Positions 1 to 8,505 of a DNA stretch of 64,000 nucleotides are shown here, piece by piece. Position numbers and translations under genes: made by a program. The stretch spans positions 62,001 to 126,000 of the forward strand of contig NZ_JALJFG010000004.1 in the NCBI RefSeq assembly GCF_023242475.1, written 5' to 3'. Numbering within the stretch: the first letter of the stretch is position 1; each line of letters begins with the position of its first letter. Under the pieces are notes generated by a model that was not told the origin of the DNA, did no database searches, and worked only from the letters and a program-made list of their open reading frames with translations. The stretch comes from Pseudomonas sp. MWU15-20650. Lineage in GTDB: Bacteria > Pseudomonadota > Gammaproteobacteria > Pseudomonadales > Pseudomonadaceae.

Positions 1-1
1 C

Positions 2-187
2 GGTATCGAAGCCGGCATGGTATTTATCAACAGCCAGAATGTGCGCGACCTGCGCCAGCCGTTCGGTGGGGTCAAAGGCTCCGGTACCGGGCGTGAAGGT
101 GGCCAGTACAGCTTCGAAGTGTTTGCCGAGATCAAGAACGTGTGCATTTCCATGGGCAGCCACCACATCCCGCGCTGGGGTGTGTAG
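2..187 (+). CDS. hpaE: 5-carboxymethyl-2-hydroxymuconate semialdehyde dehydrogenase, C-terminal end (partial)
   Basis: Only the last 61 codons are inside the window, open at the left edge in frame 2 and ending in TAG at 185-187. The residues FINSQN and QPFGGVKGSGTGREGG are the C-terminal substrate-pocket and oligomerisation region of NAD-dependent aldehyde dehydrogenases, and HIPRWGV is a typical HpaE tail. HpaE oxidises the semialdehyde made by HpaD to the carboxymethyl-hydroxymuconate acid. Identity rests mainly on the position directly before hpaD and hpaF; the alternative is another ALDH of the same superfamily. The catalytic Cys and Glu lie outside the window. Confidence 0.85.
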   Translation, partial: GIEAGMVFINSQNVRDLRQPFGGVKGSGTGREGGQYSFEVFAEIKNVCISMGSHHIPRWGV

Positions 188-206
188 CCACCCGCGTTTG
201 CACGCC

Positions 207-217
207 AACAAGAATAA
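207..217 (+). promoter_or_regulatory. candidate Crc/Hfq catabolite-activity motif in the hpaD leader
   Basis: AACAAGAATAA contains two overlapping matches to the Pseudomonas CA motif AANAANAA, just upstream of the Shine-Dalgarno AGGAG of hpaD. In Pseudomonas such sites near a start codon bind Hfq with Crc and block translation while preferred carbon sources are present. The match is seen; function is inferred from known biology. Confidence 0.45.
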
Positions 218-235
218 TGACTCAGGAGAATCATC

Positions 236-1093
236 ATGGGCGAAGTGGTCCTGGCAGCGAAGATCTGCCACGTACCGTCGATGTACCTGTCGGAACTGCC
301 CGGCAAACATCATGGCTGTCGCGAAGCGGCGATTGCCGGCCACAAGGAAATCGGCCGACGCGCCCGCGAGCTGGGGGCCGACACAGCGGTGGTGTTCGAC
401 GTGCACTGGCTGGTCAACAGCGGTTACCACGTCAATTGCGGCGAGCATTTCCAGGGCACCTACACCAGTAACGAACTGCCGCACTTCATCAAGAACATGG
501 ACTACGACTATCCCGGCTGCCCCGAGCTGGGCGAGTTGATCGCCGCCGAAGCCAACCTCGCCGGCGTGCGCAGCATGGCCCATAACATCCCGAGCCTGGA
601 GCTGGAATACGGCACCCTGGTGCCCATGCGCTATATGCACATGGACGTGGCACCGGAGCAAAAGCTCAAGGTCATCTCCATCGCGGCGTGGTGCGCCTGG
701 CATCGCCTGGAAGACAGCTTTGCCTTCGGCGCCGCCGTGCGTCGAGCGATCGAGAAAAGTGACCGCAAGGTGCTGGTGCTGGCGTCCGGCTCGTTGTCGC
801 ATCGGTTCTCGGATGATCGCCAGGCCGAAGCGAACATCCACAACTGGACCCGAGAATTCGACAAGCAAATGGACCTGCATGTGGTGGAGATGTGGAAGCA
901 AGGCCGCTTCAAGGAGTTCTGCGCGATGCTGCCGGACTACGCCGAACACTGCTTTGGCGAAGGCAAGATGCACGACACCGCCATGCTCCTGGGCCTGCTC
1001 GGCGGGCCGGCCTATGCCCAGCCCGCAGAGATCATCACGGCGCCGTTCGGCAGTTCGGGCACCGGCCAAATCAACGCGATTTTCCCGCTGTAA
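236..1093 (+). CDS. hpaD: 3,4-dihydroxyphenylacetate 2,3-dioxygenase
   Basis: 285 aa, LigB-type (type III) extradiol dioxygenase that opens the homoprotocatechuate ring with O2 to 5-carboxymethyl-2-hydroxymuconate semialdehyde in the cytoplasm. The N-terminal KICHVPSM places a likely metal-ligand His at residue 12, and FDVHWLV places the second at about residue 57. The segment ASGSLSHRF near the middle is also typical of LigB folds. Length matches the family (about 280-285). The start at 236 has AGGAG 8 bases upstream. It lies 48 bp after hpaE and 15 bp before hpaF, so it is co-transcribed with both. Confidence 0.95.
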   Translation: MGEVVLAAKICHVPSMYLSELPGKHHGCREAAIAGHKEIGRRARELGADTAVVFDVHWLVNSGYHVNCGEHFQGTYTSNELPHFIKNMDYDYPGCPELGELIAAEANLAGVRSMAHNIPSLELEYGTLVPMRYMHMDVAPEQKLKVISIAAWCAWHRLEDSFAFGAAVRRAIEKSDRKVLVLASGSLSHRFSDDRQAEANIHNWTREFDKQMDLHVVEMWKQGRFKEFCAMLPDYAEHCFGEGKMHDTAMLLGLLGGPAYAQPAEIITAPFGSSGTGQINAIFPL

Positions 1094-1108
1094 ACCTGGG
1101 AGAAACCC

Positions 1109-1501
1109 ATGCCGCACTTTATCGCCGAGTACACCGACAACATCGAACAACAGGCCGACCTGCCCGGCCTGTTTGAAAAGGTCCACCGCGTACTGGGAGA
1201 CACCGGCGTGTTTCCCCTCGGCGGTATTCGCAGCCGTGGCGTGCGCCTGGACACCTGGCGCATGGCCGATGGCAAACACGACTACGCCTTTGTGCACATG
1301 ACCCTCAAGGTCGGCCACGGCCGCGACCTGGCTACGCGCCAGGCGGTGGCCGAAGCGTTGTTCGCCGTGATCACGGCGCACTTCGCCGAGCTGCAGGCGC
1401 AACGCTTGCTGGCGCTGTCGTTCGAGATGATCGAGCTGCACCCGCAGCTCAATTTCAAGCAGAACAACGTGCATGCGTTCCTGAATAACCCGGCGGGATA
1501 A
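1109..1501 (+). CDS. hpaF: 5-carboxymethyl-2-hydroxymuconate delta-isomerase
   Basis: 130 aa, matching the small trimeric CHMI enzymes of the tautomerase superfamily (usual length about 126). The protein begins MPHFIAEYT. After Met removal, Pro1 is the known catalytic base of this family, so the start at 1109 is firmly set. It converts the HpaE product into the 2-oxo-hept-3-ene form used by the next steps. The gene sits between hpaD and the hpaX transporter with short gaps, in the usual Pseudomonas hpa order. Confidence 0.94.
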   Translation: MPHFIAEYTDNIEQQADLPGLFEKVHRVLGDTGVFPLGGIRSRGVRLDTWRMADGKHDYAFVHMTLKVGHGRDLATRQAVAEALFAVITAHFAELQAQRLLALSFEMIELHPQLNFKQNNVHAFLNNPAG

Positions 1502-1546
1502 ATCCGCCGCTCTCCCCACGGCCACTCAGACAAAAAGTACAACACC

Positions 1547-2851
1547 ATGAGCACAGCCCATTCGACAGCCAGCCTCGCGCTGGCTGAGCACGACCGCACC
1601 CATCGTTTAGTCACCTGGCGCCTGATGCCGCTGTTGCTGGCGTGCTACCTGTTCGCCCATCTGGACCGCATCAACATTGGCTTCGCCAAGATGCAGATGA
1701 GCAGCGACCTGCACTTTAGCGACACGGTCTACGGCTTCGGCGCCGGGCTGTTCTTTATCGCCTATGCGCTGTTCGGCGTGCCCAGCAACATGGCCCTGGA
1801 CCGTGTCGGGCCACGGCGCTGGATCGCCAGCCTGATGGTGGTGTGGGGCCTGTTGTCCACCGGCATGTTGTGGGTGGACAGCGCCCGCGGTTTCTATGTG
1901 CTGCGCTTTCTGCTCGGGGTGGCCGAAGCCGGTTTTTTCCCCGGCATCCTGGTGTTTCTCAACCGCTGGTACCCGGCACGGCGCCGCGCCCAGGTCACCG
2001 CCTTGTTCGCCATTGCCGTGCCGATGGCCGGGGTACTGGGCGGGCCGCTGTCCGGGGCGATCCTGGAGAGCTTCCACGACGTGGGCAGCCTGCGCGGCTG
2101 GCAATGGATGTTCCTGATCGAAGGCGCCCCGGTGGTGCTGCTGGGGCTGGTGGTGCTCAAGTGGCTGCCGGATGGTTTCGACTCCGTGAGCTGGCTGACG
2201 CCTGAGCAAAAACAGCAACTGCGCGCGCAACTGCGCAGCGAAGAACAACGCAAGACCATCACGTCATTCGGCGGCATCCTGCGTGACCCGCAGGTGTGGC
2301 TGCTGGTGGCGGTGTACTTTGCGGTGATGCTGGCGGTCAACACCTTGGCGTTCTGGATGCCGACGCTGATCCACGGCGCCGGCATTGGCCGCGACAGCCA
2401 GGTCGGCTTGCTCAGCGCCGTGCCGTACCTGGCCGGCTGTTTCTTCATGATCGGCTGCGGGCGCTCGTCCGACCGCCATCGCGAACGCCGCTGGCACCTG
2501 TGTATACCGCTGCTGATGGCCGCCGTCGGTATTGCCGTGGCGGGCCTGGCGCCGGGTAATCCGCTGCTGGTGATGGGCGGGCTGGTGGTCGCCGGCATGG
2601 GGGCCAGCGCTGCCCTGCCGATGTTCTGGCAGCTGCCGCCGGCGTTTCTCGCCAACACCACACAAGCCGCGGGCATCGCCATGATCAGCTCGTTCGGCAG
2701 CATCGCCGCGTTCCTCGCGCCCTACCTGATCGGCTGGATGCGCGACGCCACCCAGAGCGCCAGCCTGGCCCTGTATGTACTCGCCCTGTTTATCGCCCTC
2801 GGCGGCCTGCTGGTGCTGCGCACCCGTGCCGCCATCGTCAACCCACACTAG
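1547..2851 (+). CDS. hpaX: MFS 4-hydroxyphenylacetate permease
   Basis: 434 aa, about 12 hydrophobic segments, major facilitator superfamily, anion:cation symporter branch (ACS). The motif [13 protein letters not shown] after TM1 and the loop [24 protein letters not shown] are hallmarks of the HpaX/phthalate/tartrate transporters. Position inside the hpa operon points to 4-hydroxyphenylacetate or homoprotocatechuate as substrate. The substrate is inferred from context. The stop is 12 bp before hpaH. Confidence 0.88.
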   Translation: MSTAHSTASLALAEHDRTHRLVTWRLMPLLLACYLFAHLDRINIGFAKMQMSSDLHFSDTVYGFGAGLFFIAYALFGVPSNMALDRVGPRRWIASLMVVWGLLSTGMLWVDSARGFYVLRFLLGVAEAGFFPGILVFLNRWYPARRRAQVTALFAIAVPMAGVLGGPLSGAILESFHDVGSLRGWQWMFLIEGAPVVLLGLVVLKWLPDGFDSVSWLTPEQKQQLRAQLRSEEQRKTITSFGGILRDPQVWLLVAVYFAVMLAVNTLAFWMPTLIHGAGIGRDSQVGLLSAVPYLAGCFFMIGCGRSSDRHRERRWHLCIPLLMAAVGIAVAGLAPGNPLLVMGGLVVAGMGASAALPMFWQLPPAFLANTTQAAGIAMISSFGSIAAFLAPYLIGWMRDATQSASLALYVLALFIALGGLLVLRTRAAIVNPH

Positions 2852-2862
2852 AGACCGTTGCC

Positions 2863-3666
2863 ATGCTCGACTCCCAGCAAATCCTTGCGGCCGCCGCCCA
2901 GCTCGACCACGCCGAACGCCACCGCGAACAGGTCCGCCAGTTTTCCCTCGACTACCCGGGCATCACCCTTGAGGACGCCTATGCCATCCAGCGCGCCTGG
3001 GTGGCACAGAAGATCAAGGACGGGCGCACCTTGAAGGGCCACAAGATCGGCCTCACCTCCCGGGCCATGCAGGTCTCGTCGAACATCACCGAGCCCGATT
3101 ACGGCGCGTTGCTCGACGACATGTTTTTCGACGAAGGCAGTGATATTCCTTTCGAACGCTTTATCGTGCCCCGTGTGGAAGTGGAACTGGCCTTCATCCT
3201 CGGCAAACCGCTCAAGGGGCCCCACTGCACGGTGTTCGATGTGCTCGACGCCACCGAATGGGTGATCCCGGCACTGGAGATCATCGACGCCCGTATCCAG
3301 CAGGTCGACCCGCAGACCAACGCGACCCGCAAGGTGTTCGACACCATCTCGGACAACGCCGCGAATGCCGGTGTGGTGCTGGGTGGCCGCGCCGTGCGCC
3401 CTACCGAGATCGACCTGCGCAAAGTGCCCGCGGTGCTGTACCGCAACGGTGTGATCGAAGAGTCCGGCGTGTCGGCGGCGGTGCTCAACCATCCGGCCAA
3501 GGGCGTGGCGTGGCTGGCTAACAAACTGGCACCGTATGACGTCACGCTGCTGCCCGGGCAAGTCATCCTCGGCGGCTCGTTTACCCGCCCGGTGGCGGCC
3601 CGCCCGGGCGATACCTTCCATGTGGATTACGACCTGCTAGGGTCGATCGCGTGCCGTTTCGTCTGA
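2863..3666 (+). CDS. hpaH: 2-oxo-hept-4-ene-1,7-dioate hydratase
   Basis: 267 aa, fumarylacetoacetate-hydrolase superfamily hydratase. It adds water to 2-oxo-hept-4-ene-1,7-dioate, giving 4-hydroxy-2-oxoheptanedioate, the substrate of HpaI. The core carries HKIGLTS and the acidic metal-binding stretch [11 protein letters not shown], where E-x-E coordinates Mg2+, followed by ALEIIDARI. The length equals E. coli HpaH/HpcG. The gene follows hpaX directly, and hpaI starts 17 bp after its stop. Confidence 0.94.
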   Translation: MLDSQQILAAAAQLDHAERHREQVRQFSLDYPGITLEDAYAIQRAWVAQKIKDGRTLKGHKIGLTSRAMQVSSNITEPDYGALLDDMFFDEGSDIPFERFIVPRVEVELAFILGKPLKGPHCTVFDVLDATEWVIPALEIIDARIQQVDPQTNATRKVFDTISDNAANAGVVLGGRAVRPTEIDLRKVPAVLYRNGVIEESGVSAAVLNHPAKGVAWLANKLAPYDVTLLPGQVILGGSFTRPVAARPGDTFHVDYDLLGSIACRFV

Positions 3667-3683
3667 ACCCTGGAGGATTGATC

Positions 3684-4484
3684 ATGGACATGCCCATCAA
3701 CCGCTTCAAACAACGCCTGGGCCAGGGCCAAGTGCAAATCGGCCTGTGGCTCGGCCTCGCGGATGCCTACTGCGCAGAACTCGCCGCCAACGCCGGTTTC
3801 GACTGGCTGCTGATCGACGGCGAACACGCGCCCAATCACCTGCAAGGCATGCTCGGCCAATTGCAGGCCATTGCGCCCTACCCTAGCCAGGCAGTGATTC
3901 GCCCGGTGATCGGTGACACTGCGCTGATCAAGCAACTGCTGGACATCGGCGCCCAGACGCTGCTGGTTCCCATGGTGGAAAGCGCGGCCCAGGCCCAGGA
4001 ACTGGTGCGCGCCATGCGCTACCCGCCCCATGGCATTCGCGGTGTCGGCAGCGCCCTGGCCCGAGCTTCGCGTTGGAACAGCATCCCTGGCTACCTCGAA
4101 CAGGCCGACACGCAGATGTGCCTGCTGGTGCAAATTGAAAACCGCGAGGGCCTGGCCAACCTGGACGCCATCGCGGCCGTCGATGGCGTGGACGGTGTGT
4201 TTATCGGCCCGGCGGACTTGAGCGCATCCATGGGCTATCGCGGTAATCCAGGGCACCCGCAGGTGCAGGCAGCGATTGAAGACGCGATTACCCGCATCGT
4301 CAAGGCGGGCAAGGCAGCCGGGATACTCAGTGCCGACGAAAACCTGGCACGGCGCTCTATCGAGTTGGGGGCGACGTTTGTGGCGGTGGGGGTGGACACC
4401 ACGGTGTTGATGCGCGGGTTGCAGAGCCTGGCCGGGAAATTCAAGGGCACTCCAGAGGCCAACCACACAGGTGGCGTGTACTGA
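3684..4484 (+). CDS. hpaI: 4-hydroxy-2-oxoheptanedioate aldolase
   Basis: 266 aa, HpcH/HpaI class II aldolase. It cleaves 4-hydroxy-2-oxoheptanedioate to pyruvate and succinate semialdehyde, the last step of the pathway. [19 protein letters not shown] (metal-ligand Glu) and [12 protein letters not shown] (metal-ligand Asp) are the family signatures in the expected order. I chose ATG 3684 because TGGAGGA lies 7 bases upstream; an in-frame ATG at 3651 would overlap hpaH and has no ribosome site. It is followed by a strong hairpin that ends the operon. Confidence 0.94.
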   Translation: MDMPINRFKQRLGQGQVQIGLWLGLADAYCAELAANAGFDWLLIDGEHAPNHLQGMLGQLQAIAPYPSQAVIRPVIGDTALIKQLLDIGAQTLLVPMVESAAQAQELVRAMRYPPHGIRGVGSALARASRWNSIPGYLEQADTQMCLLVQIENREGLANLDAIAAVDGVDGVFIGPADLSASMGYRGNPGHPQVQAAIEDAITRIVKAGKAAGILSADENLARRSIELGATFVAVGVDTTVLMRGLQSLAGKFKGTPEANHTGGVY

Positions 4485-4490
4485 GATCCA

Positions 4491-4520
4491 ATGTGGGAGG
4501 GGGCTTGCCCTCTCCCACAT
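4491..4520. terminator. bidirectional terminator/REP hairpin between hpaI and hpaR
   Basis: ATGTGGGAG (4491-4499) pairs with CTCCCACAT (4512-4520) around a GGGCTTGCCC loop, followed by TTTTG on the plus strand. It lies between the convergent hpaI and hpaR stops. The core is also a common Pseudomonas REP half-site, so it may be a repeat co-opted as terminator. Confidence 0.7.
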
Positions 4521-4548
4521 TTTGACCTGCTGTGATTAGGAGATCACC

Positions 4549-4971
4549 TCAGCGCTTGATGTTCTTCAAGTCATCCAAAAGCCCCAACAAGGTCTGGAAT
4601 TTCTCCTCGCCCAACTGATCCTGCAAGCGCTGGTAGTTGGCTTCCATGCACTGGCTCATGGACTCGAAACTCGCCTTGCCCTTGTCGGCCAAGGTGATAA
4701 GCACCCGGCGCTGGTCCTGCTCGGCCTTGCGGCGGTGCACCATGCCGGCGGCCTCCATGCGCACCAGCACGCCGGTCATGCTGGGCTTGAGGATGCACGC
4801 CAACTCCGCGAGTTGGTAAATCTCCAGTTCACCATGCTGTTCAAGGATGCGGATGATCCGCCATTGCTGTTCGGTCAGGCCATGTTCATTCAAGGACGGA
4901 CGGAAAAAACTCATGGCGGCTTCACGGGCTTGCAGCAGCGCCAAGGTCAAGGACTGTCGAGGTTTCGGCAT
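4549..4971 (-). CDS. hpaR: MarR-family repressor of homoprotocatechuate degradation
   Basis: 140 aa winged-helix protein. SLTLALLQAREAAMSFFRP followed by LTEQQWRIIRIL is the characteristic HpaR/HpcR N-terminus, and the recognition helix and wing follow (LKPSMTGVLVRME, HRRKAEQDQRRVLITL). In E. coli, HpaR represses the hpa meta-cleavage operon and is relieved by aromatic acids of the pathway. The gene is convergent with hpaI and divergent from the FAD oxidoreductase at 5179. Start chosen at ATG 4971; a GTG at 4986 is possible and neither has a clear Shine-Dalgarno. Confidence 0.9.
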   Translation of the reverse strand: MPKPRQSLTLALLQAREAAMSFFRPSLNEHGLTEQQWRIIRILEQHGELEIYQLAELACILKPSMTGVLVRMEAAGMVHRRKAEQDQRRVLITLADKGKASFESMSQCMEANYQRLQDQLGEEKFQTLLGLLDDLKNIKR

Positions 4972-4996
4972 AAGATCAGGGGTCACGGCGTATTTA

Positions 4997-5010
4997 GTTA
5001 ATAGTTTAAC
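4997..5010. promoter_or_regulatory. candidate HpaR operator
   Basis: GTTAATAGTTTAAC is a dyad with perfect GTTAA/TTAAC arms and a 4-base centre. It sits 26 bp upstream of the hpaR start in the divergent intergenic region. MarR regulators commonly bind such AT-rich dyads and autoregulate. The dyad is seen; binding is inferred. Confidence 0.4.
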
Positions 5011-5178
5011 GAAACTCTAACATTCCCGGCCGACGAGCGCGCTATAACTTGCTTATCGCTGCGCCCGTGGCGCGCTGAATCAAAAGCCTGGGCACGCAGG
5101 ATCAAGACTTCCATCCCGCCAGGGCCCCTAATGGAGGCATCCGCTTTAGAGCCTTCCTTCACTTTTTCAGGCTGCGCC

Positions 5179-6477
5179 ATGATCAACATTGAAACCCCCA
5201 CGTATTACACCGCCACCAAGAAGTACAACCTCAGCTTCCCCACCCTGGAACACGACATCGACGCTGACGTCGTGGTCATCGGTGGCGGTTTTTCCGGAAT
5301 CAACACGGCCCTGGAACTGGCCGAGAAAGGCATCACCAACATTGTCGTACTTGAAGCACGCTACCTGGGCTTTGGCGGCACCGGTCGCAACGGCGGGCAG
5401 ATCATGGCAGGTATCGGCCACGACCTGGAAAAGATCAAGAAGGACGTCGGCGAAGACGGCCTGCGCCAGGTGTTCGAGATCAGTGACCTGGGCGCCGACA
5501 TCATCAAGAACCGCATTGCCAAGTACAACATCGACGCGGACTTCTGCCACGGCTACGGCTACATGGGGTTCAACGCTCGCCAGGAAAAGACCCTGCGGGC
5601 CTGGGAAAAAGACTTCAAGTCGATCAACAGCCAGCACGAGATCCGCTTTCTCGGCAGCTCCGATGTGCAGCAGATCATTGGCTCCAACGCCTACACCAGC
5701 GCCCTGCTGCACATGGGCGGCGGGCACGTGCATTCGCTGAACCTGCTGCTGGGTGAAGCCACGGCCCTGGCCAGCCACGGCGTGCGGATTTTCGAAAACA
5801 GCCCGGCCCTGGAAGTCAGCTACGGCGAGCGCATCACCGTGCGTACCGGGCGAGGCTCAGTGCGCGCCAGCAAGTTGCTGTGGGCCTGTGACAGCTTCCT
5901 CAACAAGCTGGAACCGGAGCTGCATCGTTCGACCATCAACACCTACGCATTCCAGATGATGACTGAGCCCTTGTCCGAGGAATTGATCCAGCGTATCAGC
6001 CCAATCCGTGGAGCCTACAGCGACATCCGCCCAGTGATCGACTACTACCGCGTCACCAACGAAAACCGCCTGTTGTTCGGGGCCGCGACACCATTGGTCG
6101 AACATATTCCCGGCGACCTCAAAGCCTGGAACCGCAACCTCATGCTGAAGATTTTCCCCTACCTCAAGGACGTGAAAATCGACCTGGCCTGGGGCGGCCC
6201 GATGGCGTGCAGCCCCAACCTGTTCCCGCAGATCGGCACCTTGCCGGGGCGCAGCAACGCGTTTTTCGTACAGGGCTATTCAGGCTTTGGCGTCACCCCC
6301 AGCCACATCATCTGCAAGGTCCTGGCCGAAGGCATGAGCGAAGGCTCGGCACGCTATGACCTGGTCAGTTCGATCCACCGCCCGACCATCATCGGTAAAG
6401 ACGCCATCCGCCCTTTGCTGCTGACGGCGGGTAAATCCTGGCACCAACTGTCCGGCTACTGGAACGGGCGCCGCTAA
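5179..6477 (+). CDS. FAD-dependent amine oxidoreductase (PuuB/DAO family)
   Basis: 432 aa. An N-terminal Rossmann FAD site (VVVIGGGFSGINTALEL, about residues 30-46) is followed by GFGGTGRNGGQ, the flavin contact typical of gamma-glutamylputrescine oxidase-like D-amino-acid oxidase fold enzymes. The C-terminal end has PQIGTLPG and VQGYSGFGVTPSH. Such enzymes oxidise a C-N bond to an imine or aldehyde. First gene of a rightward cassette (cupin, moaF, two SDRs) next to hpa genes and a FeaR-like activator. An aromatic monoamine such as tyramine is therefore a reasonable but unproven substrate. ATG 5179 gives the normal family N-terminus; ATG 5131 is an alternative. Confidence 0.8.
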   Translation: MINIETPTYYTATKKYNLSFPTLEHDIDADVVVIGGGFSGINTALELAEKGITNIVVLEARYLGFGGTGRNGGQIMAGIGHDLEKIKKDVGEDGLRQVFEISDLGADIIKNRIAKYNIDADFCHGYGYMGFNARQEKTLRAWEKDFKSINSQHEIRFLGSSDVQQIIGSNAYTSALLHMGGGHVHSLNLLLGEATALASHGVRIFENSPALEVSYGERITVRTGRGSVRASKLLWACDSFLNKLEPELHRSTINTYAFQMMTEPLSEELIQRISPIRGAYSDIRPVIDYYRVTNENRLLFGAATPLVEHIPGDLKAWNRNLMLKIFPYLKDVKIDLAWGGPMACSPNLFPQIGTLPGRSNAFFVQGYSGFGVTPSHIICKVLAEGMSEGSARYDLVSSIHRPTIIGKDAIRPLLLTAGKSWHQLSGYWNGRR

Positions 6478-6509
6478 CCCTCTTTTTTCACGCATCAGGA
6501 ACCACTGCC

Positions 6510-6875
6510 ATGACCCTTACCACGATCAAACACAACATTCAGCTGTCAGAACTCGACGCCTGGGGCACTGTGGCCGACCTCGGCTCCGAGATCCTCGCAG
6601 GCGAGGTCCGCGCCTTCGGCAAGATGACCTTCGGCGCGCCGACCGATGCCGTCAGCAGCGCTTACTTCGGCACCACCCAGGGCAAGTTCCGCATGGTCTA
6701 CCCGTTCGCCGAACAAGCCACGGTGGTGACTGGCGAGGTGGTGCTGACCGACGAGGCCACCGGTCAGTCCACGCGCTACAAGGCCGGCGACAGCTGGTTC
6801 GTGACCAAGGGCACGCCCGTGCTGTGGGAAGTGGTCAGCGAGAGCTTCGTCAAACACTACTTCGCTGTCGCGTAA
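6510..6875 (+). CDS. cupin domain protein (EutQ/Cupin_3 type)
   Basis: 121 aa, a single cupin barrel. It has the FRMVYPFAEQATVVTGEVVLTDEATG and YKAGDSWFVTKGTPVLWEV pattern of the Cupin_3 family, which includes ureidoglycine aminohydrolase-like and EutQ-like proteins. The usual metal-binding His pair of motif 1 is not evident. It starts 33 bp after the FAD oxidoreductase with AGGAA upstream, and 13 bp before moaF, so it belongs to that operon. Its role there is unknown; similar small cupins accompany amine oxidases of the PuuB type. Confidence 0.75.
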   Translation: MTLTTIKHNIQLSELDAWGTVADLGSEILAGEVRAFGKMTFGAPTDAVSSAYFGTTQGKFRMVYPFAEQATVVTGEVVLTDEATGQSTRYKAGDSWFVTKGTPVLWEVVSESFVKHYFAVA

Positions 6876-6887
6876 GGGGGCGTTGCC

Positions 6888-7709
6888 ATGACGAGTTCTT
6901 CTGACTGGATCACCGTCGGCGCCCTGGCCGACGGTTTCGCCCCGCAGGCTTTTATCCTGCCCAACCTCGCCGACCTGGCCGGCCAGACGTTCACCCTGCA
7001 CTTCGCCAACGGCTGGCAGATCGAACACCGTTTCGAACACGACCGCCTGGCTTGGCATGCCGCCGATGGTCACTCCAGTGGCAGCGCCGCCTACCGCGCC
7101 ACTTCGATTCGCCCGGGCCTGTACCTGGTGGATTTCATCAAGCACGAAGCCGGGCAAAGCTGGTCGATCAGCCTGGTGCTGGATACACCCAACGCCTCAT
7201 TTACCGCGGTGATCGGCCGTCTGCCGGATCAAGCAGAGACTCACGAAGGTCTCTACCACCGTGCACTGGCCGGCAAACCGTTGACCTCGGTGCGGGCCGA
7301 CTTCCTCCACGGCAGCCTCGACCGCCCGTGGCAGGACGGCCATTGCCGGCATGCGCCGACCGAGGAACTGGTGGGCCTGCGCAACCAGTACCGTTACAGC
7401 CCCAGCGAGGTCTATGAGCATATCTACCTCAACTCGGGTTTCTACGCCTGGCAATGCCTCAAAGGGGTGGAGCAAGGTTTGTGCGACACCGACCGCTGCC
7501 ATTACTACAAGATCGCCGACCAACTGTACCTGTTCGTCTGGCAAGAGAAGATCGTGCCCACCCTCGGCCTGGTATTGATCGACCTGCAACAGCACCGCAG
7601 CGACGGCAAGATCTTCGGCTATGCCGGGGCGTCCTTCGACGCGTTGTCGAACTTCCCGATCAGTTCCTATTGCCAGGTGCTCAACCGCACGGAGTACCCC
7701 CGTGACTGA
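6888..7709 (+). CDS. moaF: MoaF-family protein
   Basis: 273 aa with two lipocalin-like halves. The N-terminal MoaF domain (about 1-120) includes GQTFTLHFANGWQIEHRF, and the C-terminal domain (about 135-270) includes NQYRYSPSEVYEHIYLNSGFYAWQCLKG. The name comes from the Klebsiella monoamine-regulated moa operon, not from molybdenum cofactor synthesis, and the biochemical role is not established. The neighbours here (amine oxidoreductase, SDRs, FeaR-like activator) match the monoamine association. The stop overlaps the GTG start of the next SDR by 8 bp, implying translational coupling. Confidence 0.8.
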   Translation: MTSSSDWITVGALADGFAPQAFILPNLADLAGQTFTLHFANGWQIEHRFEHDRLAWHAADGHSSGSAAYRATSIRPGLYLVDFIKHEAGQSWSISLVLDTPNASFTAVIGRLPDQAETHEGLYHRALAGKPLTSVRADFLHGSLDRPWQDGHCRHAPTEELVGLRNQYRYSPSEVYEHIYLNSGFYAWQCLKGVEQGLCDTDRCHYYKIADQLYLFVWQEKIVPTLGLVLIDLQQHRSDGKIFGYAGASFDALSNFPISSYCQVLNRTEYPRD

Positions 7710-8505
7710 GCCGCGCACGGTGGTCATTACCGGTGCTGGTACCGGCATCGGTGCAGCCTGCGCGCGGTTGTACGCACAGGAGGGCGCGCGACTGGTGCTG
7801 ATCGGCCGGCGCCGTGAGCCGCTGGAACAGGTCGCGCTTGAAACCGGTGGCCTGATTCTGGTGGGCGACGCAGCTTGCCCAACGACGTGGGACGGGTTCA
7901 TCCGGCAGATCCGGACCCATTACGGACGCCTCGATGTGCTGCTGGCCTGCGCCGGCGGCCATGGCCTGGGCAGCGCGACCCAGACCCGCCCCGAGACCTG
8001 GGAAAGCGCCCTGCGCAGCAACCTCGACAGCGCGTTCTACAGCGCCCGCGCCTGCCTGCCGATGCTGCAGGCAAGCGCCGGCAACATCGTGCTGATCGGC
8101 TCCATCGCCTCATTGGCCGCAGGGCCCGAGGTGTGCGGCTACACCACGGCCAAGCATGCGCTGCTCGGGCTCAACCGCTCGCTGGCGCGAGACTATGGGC
8201 CCCACGGCGTGCGGGTGAACGCGGTGTGCCCGGGTTGGGTGCACACGCCCATGGCGGATGCGGAGATGCAACCGCTGATGGACGCCTATGGCGATACCTT
8301 GCAGCAAGCCTATGACCGTGTGTGTGCCGACGTGCCGCTGCGTCGGGCTGCCCGCGCCGAAGAAATTGCCACGGTGTGCCGGTTCCTGGCTTCGCCTGAT
8401 GCGTCGATTATCACCGGTGCGACGTTAGTGGCCGACGGCGGTTCGAGCATCGTCGATGTGCCGACATTAGCCTTCACGCGCCTGGAGCCCAGCCATGCCG
8501 AATGA
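7702..8505 (+). CDS. short-chain dehydrogenase/reductase
   Basis: 267 aa classical SDR. NAD(P) site TGAGTGIG at residues 10-17 and catalytic Ser134 (LIGSIAS), Tyr147 and Lys151 (YTTAK) are all present. The usual NNAG motif reads ACAG, a conservative departure. The C-terminus has GATLVADGGSS. I chose the GTG start at 7702 because GGAG lies 7 bases upstream and the fold then starts normally; it overlaps moaF by 8 bp. The gene overlaps the next SDR by 11 bp. An alcohol or carbonyl in an amine side-chain pathway is a plausible substrate; this is inference from context. Confidence 0.82.
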   Translation: MTEPRTVVITGAGTGIGAACARLYAQEGARLVLIGRRREPLEQVALETGGLILVGDAACPTTWDGFIRQIRTHYGRLDVLLACAGGHGLGSATQTRPETWESALRSNLDSAFYSARACLPMLQASAGNIVLIGSIASLAAGPEVCGYTTAKHALLGLNRSLARDYGPHGVRVNAVCPGWVHTPMADAEMQPLMDAYGDTLQQAYDRVCADVPLRRAARAEEIATVCRFLASPDASIITGATLVADGGSSIVDVPTLAFTRLEPSHAE

